Origin: Bradyrhizobium sp. dw_411
GTDB lineage: Bacteria > Pseudomonadota > Alphaproteobacteria > Rhizobiales > Xanthobacteraceae
Length of the DNA stretch: 43,147 nt
Direction: 5' to 3'
Assembly (NCBI RefSeq): GCF_018449695.1
Contig: NZ_JAAVUY010000032.1
Coordinates: 1-43,147, forward strand
The notes below the pieces were generated by a model. It was not told where the DNA came from and did no database searches. It saw only the letters and a list, made by a program, of their open reading frames with translations. Both the position numbers and the translations under genes were made by a program. Positions 41,808 to 43,147 of the stretch are shown in pieces (position 1 is the first letter of the stretch; every line of letters starts with the position of its first letter).

Positions 41808-41889
41808 CGTCATTGCGAGCGCAGCGAAGCAACCCATGCGGCAGTAAGAAAGAATGAATTGCTTCGTCGCTTCGCTCCTCGCAATGACG
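41808..41889. repeat. Family B repeat, copy 3
   Basis: 82 bp with the 12-bp inverted ends CGTCATTGCGAG and CTCGCAATGACG. Its middle differs from the other copies. It lies between the convergent ppc and SMP-30 genes, 27 bp after the ppc stop. Confidence 0.88.
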
Positions 41890-41907
41890 AGTTCAACTGA
41901 ACCGCAC

Positions 41908-43020
41908 TCAACAATTATGCGCGCCCTGGGTTTCCACATAAACCGCATACAGCGACTGGCTGGCCGTCATGAACAAGCGGTTTCGCTTCTTGCCGCCGAA
42001 GCAGAGATTGGCGCAGGTCTCGGGCAGGCGAATCTGCCCGATACGTTGGCCATCCGGCGCAAAGATCTGGACGCCGTCATAGCCATCGCCAACCCAGCCT
42101 GCGCCGACCCAGATGTTGCCTTCGGTGTCGACCCGCAGGCCGTCCGGGAAGCCTGACTTGCCGTCAAGCGTCATGTCGATCAGCGTGCGCGGATTCGCGA
42201 GCTTGTCGCCGTTGAGATCGTATTGCCAGACAATGTTCTTGGCGTTGGGGTAGTGCGTGATACCGGTATCACAGACATAGACCTTCTTGTAATCGTGGCT
42301 GAAGGCGATGCCGTTCGGCTTGAACGGGTCGTCGGCCACCTTGGTGACCTGACCGGTCTGCGCATCGAGCCGATAGACCGCTTCCTTCTGGTAGGGTTGC
42401 ACAGAGCCCGTATTGGCCTTTTGTCCTTCATAGATGCTGATCGCGCCGTAGCCCGGATCGGTGAACCAGATCGATTTGTCGTTGGGGTGAACCACGACGT
42501 CGTTCGGTCCGTTGAGCTGTTTGCCATTGGCCTGTTCGGCCAGCGTGGTGATGGAGCCGTCATGTTCGTAACGGATCAGGCGGGTGCGTTGGGCGGTGAT
42601 CTGGCGTCCTTCGAAATCGAAGGTGTTACCGTTGCCTTCGTCGGAGGGCTTGTGAAACTGCTCGGAGATATGACCGTCGTCGTCGAGATAACGCAGTTGG
42701 CGGTTGGCGGGAATATCGCTCCACACGAGGTACTGGCCCTGCGCGTTCCAGGCTGGGCCTTCCGCCCACAGACAGCCCGTATAGAGACGCTTGATGACCG
42801 TATTGCCGACCTTGGCCTTGAAGCGCTTGGGATCAATCACAACAATGTCTGGATCGGGATAGCGCTGCGGTTCGGCGCCCCGGCCGTAGTCGCGCGCCGA
42901 TGCGTCGGTGGTAACCAGCGCGGTGGCCGCGATTGCTGCAGCGCCGCGTAACATATCGCGGCGGCCGACGACGGCAGATGTCGTTCCTGCCTTGTCATCC
43001 GCATGTATTGGATTTGTCAT
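41908..43020 (-). CDS. Tat-exported SMP-30/gluconolactonase family protein
   Basis: A 370-residue six-bladed propeller protein with a twin-arginine signal (GRRDMLRGAAAIAATALV, RR at 20-21, cleavage after about residue 42, ASA/R). Metal-binding residues of the SMP-30 family are visible in order: Glu in AEGPAW, Asn in GPNDVV, Asn in KPNGIAF, and Asp in FPDGLR. Also FTDPGYG. The family hydrolyses sugar lactones (gluconolactone and others), so it may provide periplasmic aldonic acids. The ATG at 43020 follows GGGAGGAAACC; the frame extends upstream without a ribosome site. No sugar dehydrogenase adjoins it. Confidence 0.9.
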   Translation of the reverse strand: MTNPIHADDKAGTTSAVVGRRDMLRGAAAIAATALVTTDASARDYGRGAEPQRYPDPDIVVIDPKRFKAKVGNTVIKRLYTGCLWAEGPAWNAQGQYLVWSDIPANRQLRYLDDDGHISEQFHKPSDEGNGNTFDFEGRQITAQRTRLIRYEHDGSITTLAEQANGKQLNGPNDVVVHPNDKSIWFTDPGYGAISIYEGQKANTGSVQPYQKEAVYRLDAQTGQVTKVADDPFKPNGIAFSHDYKKVYVCDTGITHYPNAKNIVWQYDLNGDKLANPRTLIDMTLDGKSGFPDGLRVDTEGNIWVGAGWVGDGYDGVQIFAPDGQRIGQIRLPETCANLCFGGKKRNRLFMTASQSLYAVYVETQGAHNC

Positions 43021-43116
43021 GGTTTCCTCCCGTTGTTTTTTATTGGGAGATAAATCATGCGCCGACATTCCGGCATAAAGCGGGCGAATTTTTACGAAAC
43101 AACCGGAGAGGGTGGA

Positions 43117-43134
43117 GGAGAACAAGAATTCTCC
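43117..43134. promoter_or_regulatory. Inverted repeat upstream of the SMP-30 gene
   Basis: GGAGAA-N6-TTCTCC, perfect 6-bp arms, 97 bp before the SMP-30 start. It could be an operator, but the window ends 13 bp later, so context is missing. Confidence 0.3.
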
Positions 43135-43147
43135 AAAAGTCCACGGG

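Overview
The window looks like chromosomal DNA of a GC-rich alphaproteobacterium of the Nitrobacteraceae type (Bradyrhizobium, Rhodopseudomonas, Afipia). This is inferred from several things: an abundance of acyl-CoA, SDR and Liv-type ABC genes; Omp25/31-type and OmpW-type outer membrane proteins; a perfect FNR/FixK half-site pair; two chemoreceptors with near-identical signalling domains; and several families of short intergenic palindromic repeats. I see no rRNA, tRNA, CRISPR array, phage module, transposase or plasmid replication gene. The gene content is mostly metabolic and most genes belong to known families.

Layout. 1-600: a repeat half-element and a DUF4262 gene. 605-2163: a tandem pair of nearly identical SDR dehydrogenases, divergent from a tartrate/D-malate dehydrogenase (2366-3445). 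3595-4408: an OmpW-type porin behind a perfect TTGAT-N4-ATCAA box. 4449-7625: a leftward LysR, M20 amidohydrolase, D-2-hydroxyacid dehydrogenase operon. 7739-13197: a rightward D-glutamate-cyclase-like gene (DUF1445) followed by a complete branched-chain-amino-acid-type ABC transporter (SBP, two permeases, two ATPases). 13238-13522: a small Imm35/YrhB-like protein. 13607-17425: a complete L-threonate-type acid-sugar pathway (otnC, ltnD, otnI, otnK). 17584-21619: two chemoreceptors. 21961-26332: an RND efflux permease and its adaptor. 26393-28302: a thiolase-like protein without catalytic residues, and the remnant of a nitronate monooxygenase with a large internal deletion. 28621-32318: a Baeyer-Villiger monooxygenase, an exported RidA-like protein and a class V aminotransferase. 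32534-33334: an Omp25-type protein. 33566-38848: an acyl-CoA block of three crotonases, an acyl-CoA synthetase and a DECR-like SDR. 38988-41780: PEP carboxylase. 41908-43020: a Tat-exported SMP-30/gluconolactonase.

How the genes fit together. The left 17 kb is a set of organic-acid and sugar-acid catabolic modules (tartrate/malate, 2-hydroxyacids, N-carbamoyl or lactam amino acids, threonate) arranged around one high-affinity ABC uptake system. The right part handles acyl-CoA thioesters and ketone oxidation, and feeds central carbon through PEP carboxylase.

The most unusual non-coding signal is a composite repeat made of two inverted hairpin modules. Seven modules are present. Their inner stems differ in sequence but stay perfectly paired, and three different genes use a TGA supplied by this repeat as their stop codon. 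Two other repeat families (82-86 bp and 86-87 bp, both with inverted ends) also sit mainly at gene 3' ends. I did not find convincing evidence of a wholly new defence or mobile system. The best candidates for something undescribed are the repeat and stop-codon relation, the divergent LysR/M20/DUF1445/ABC locus, and the tandem SDR pair with a non-canonical active site.
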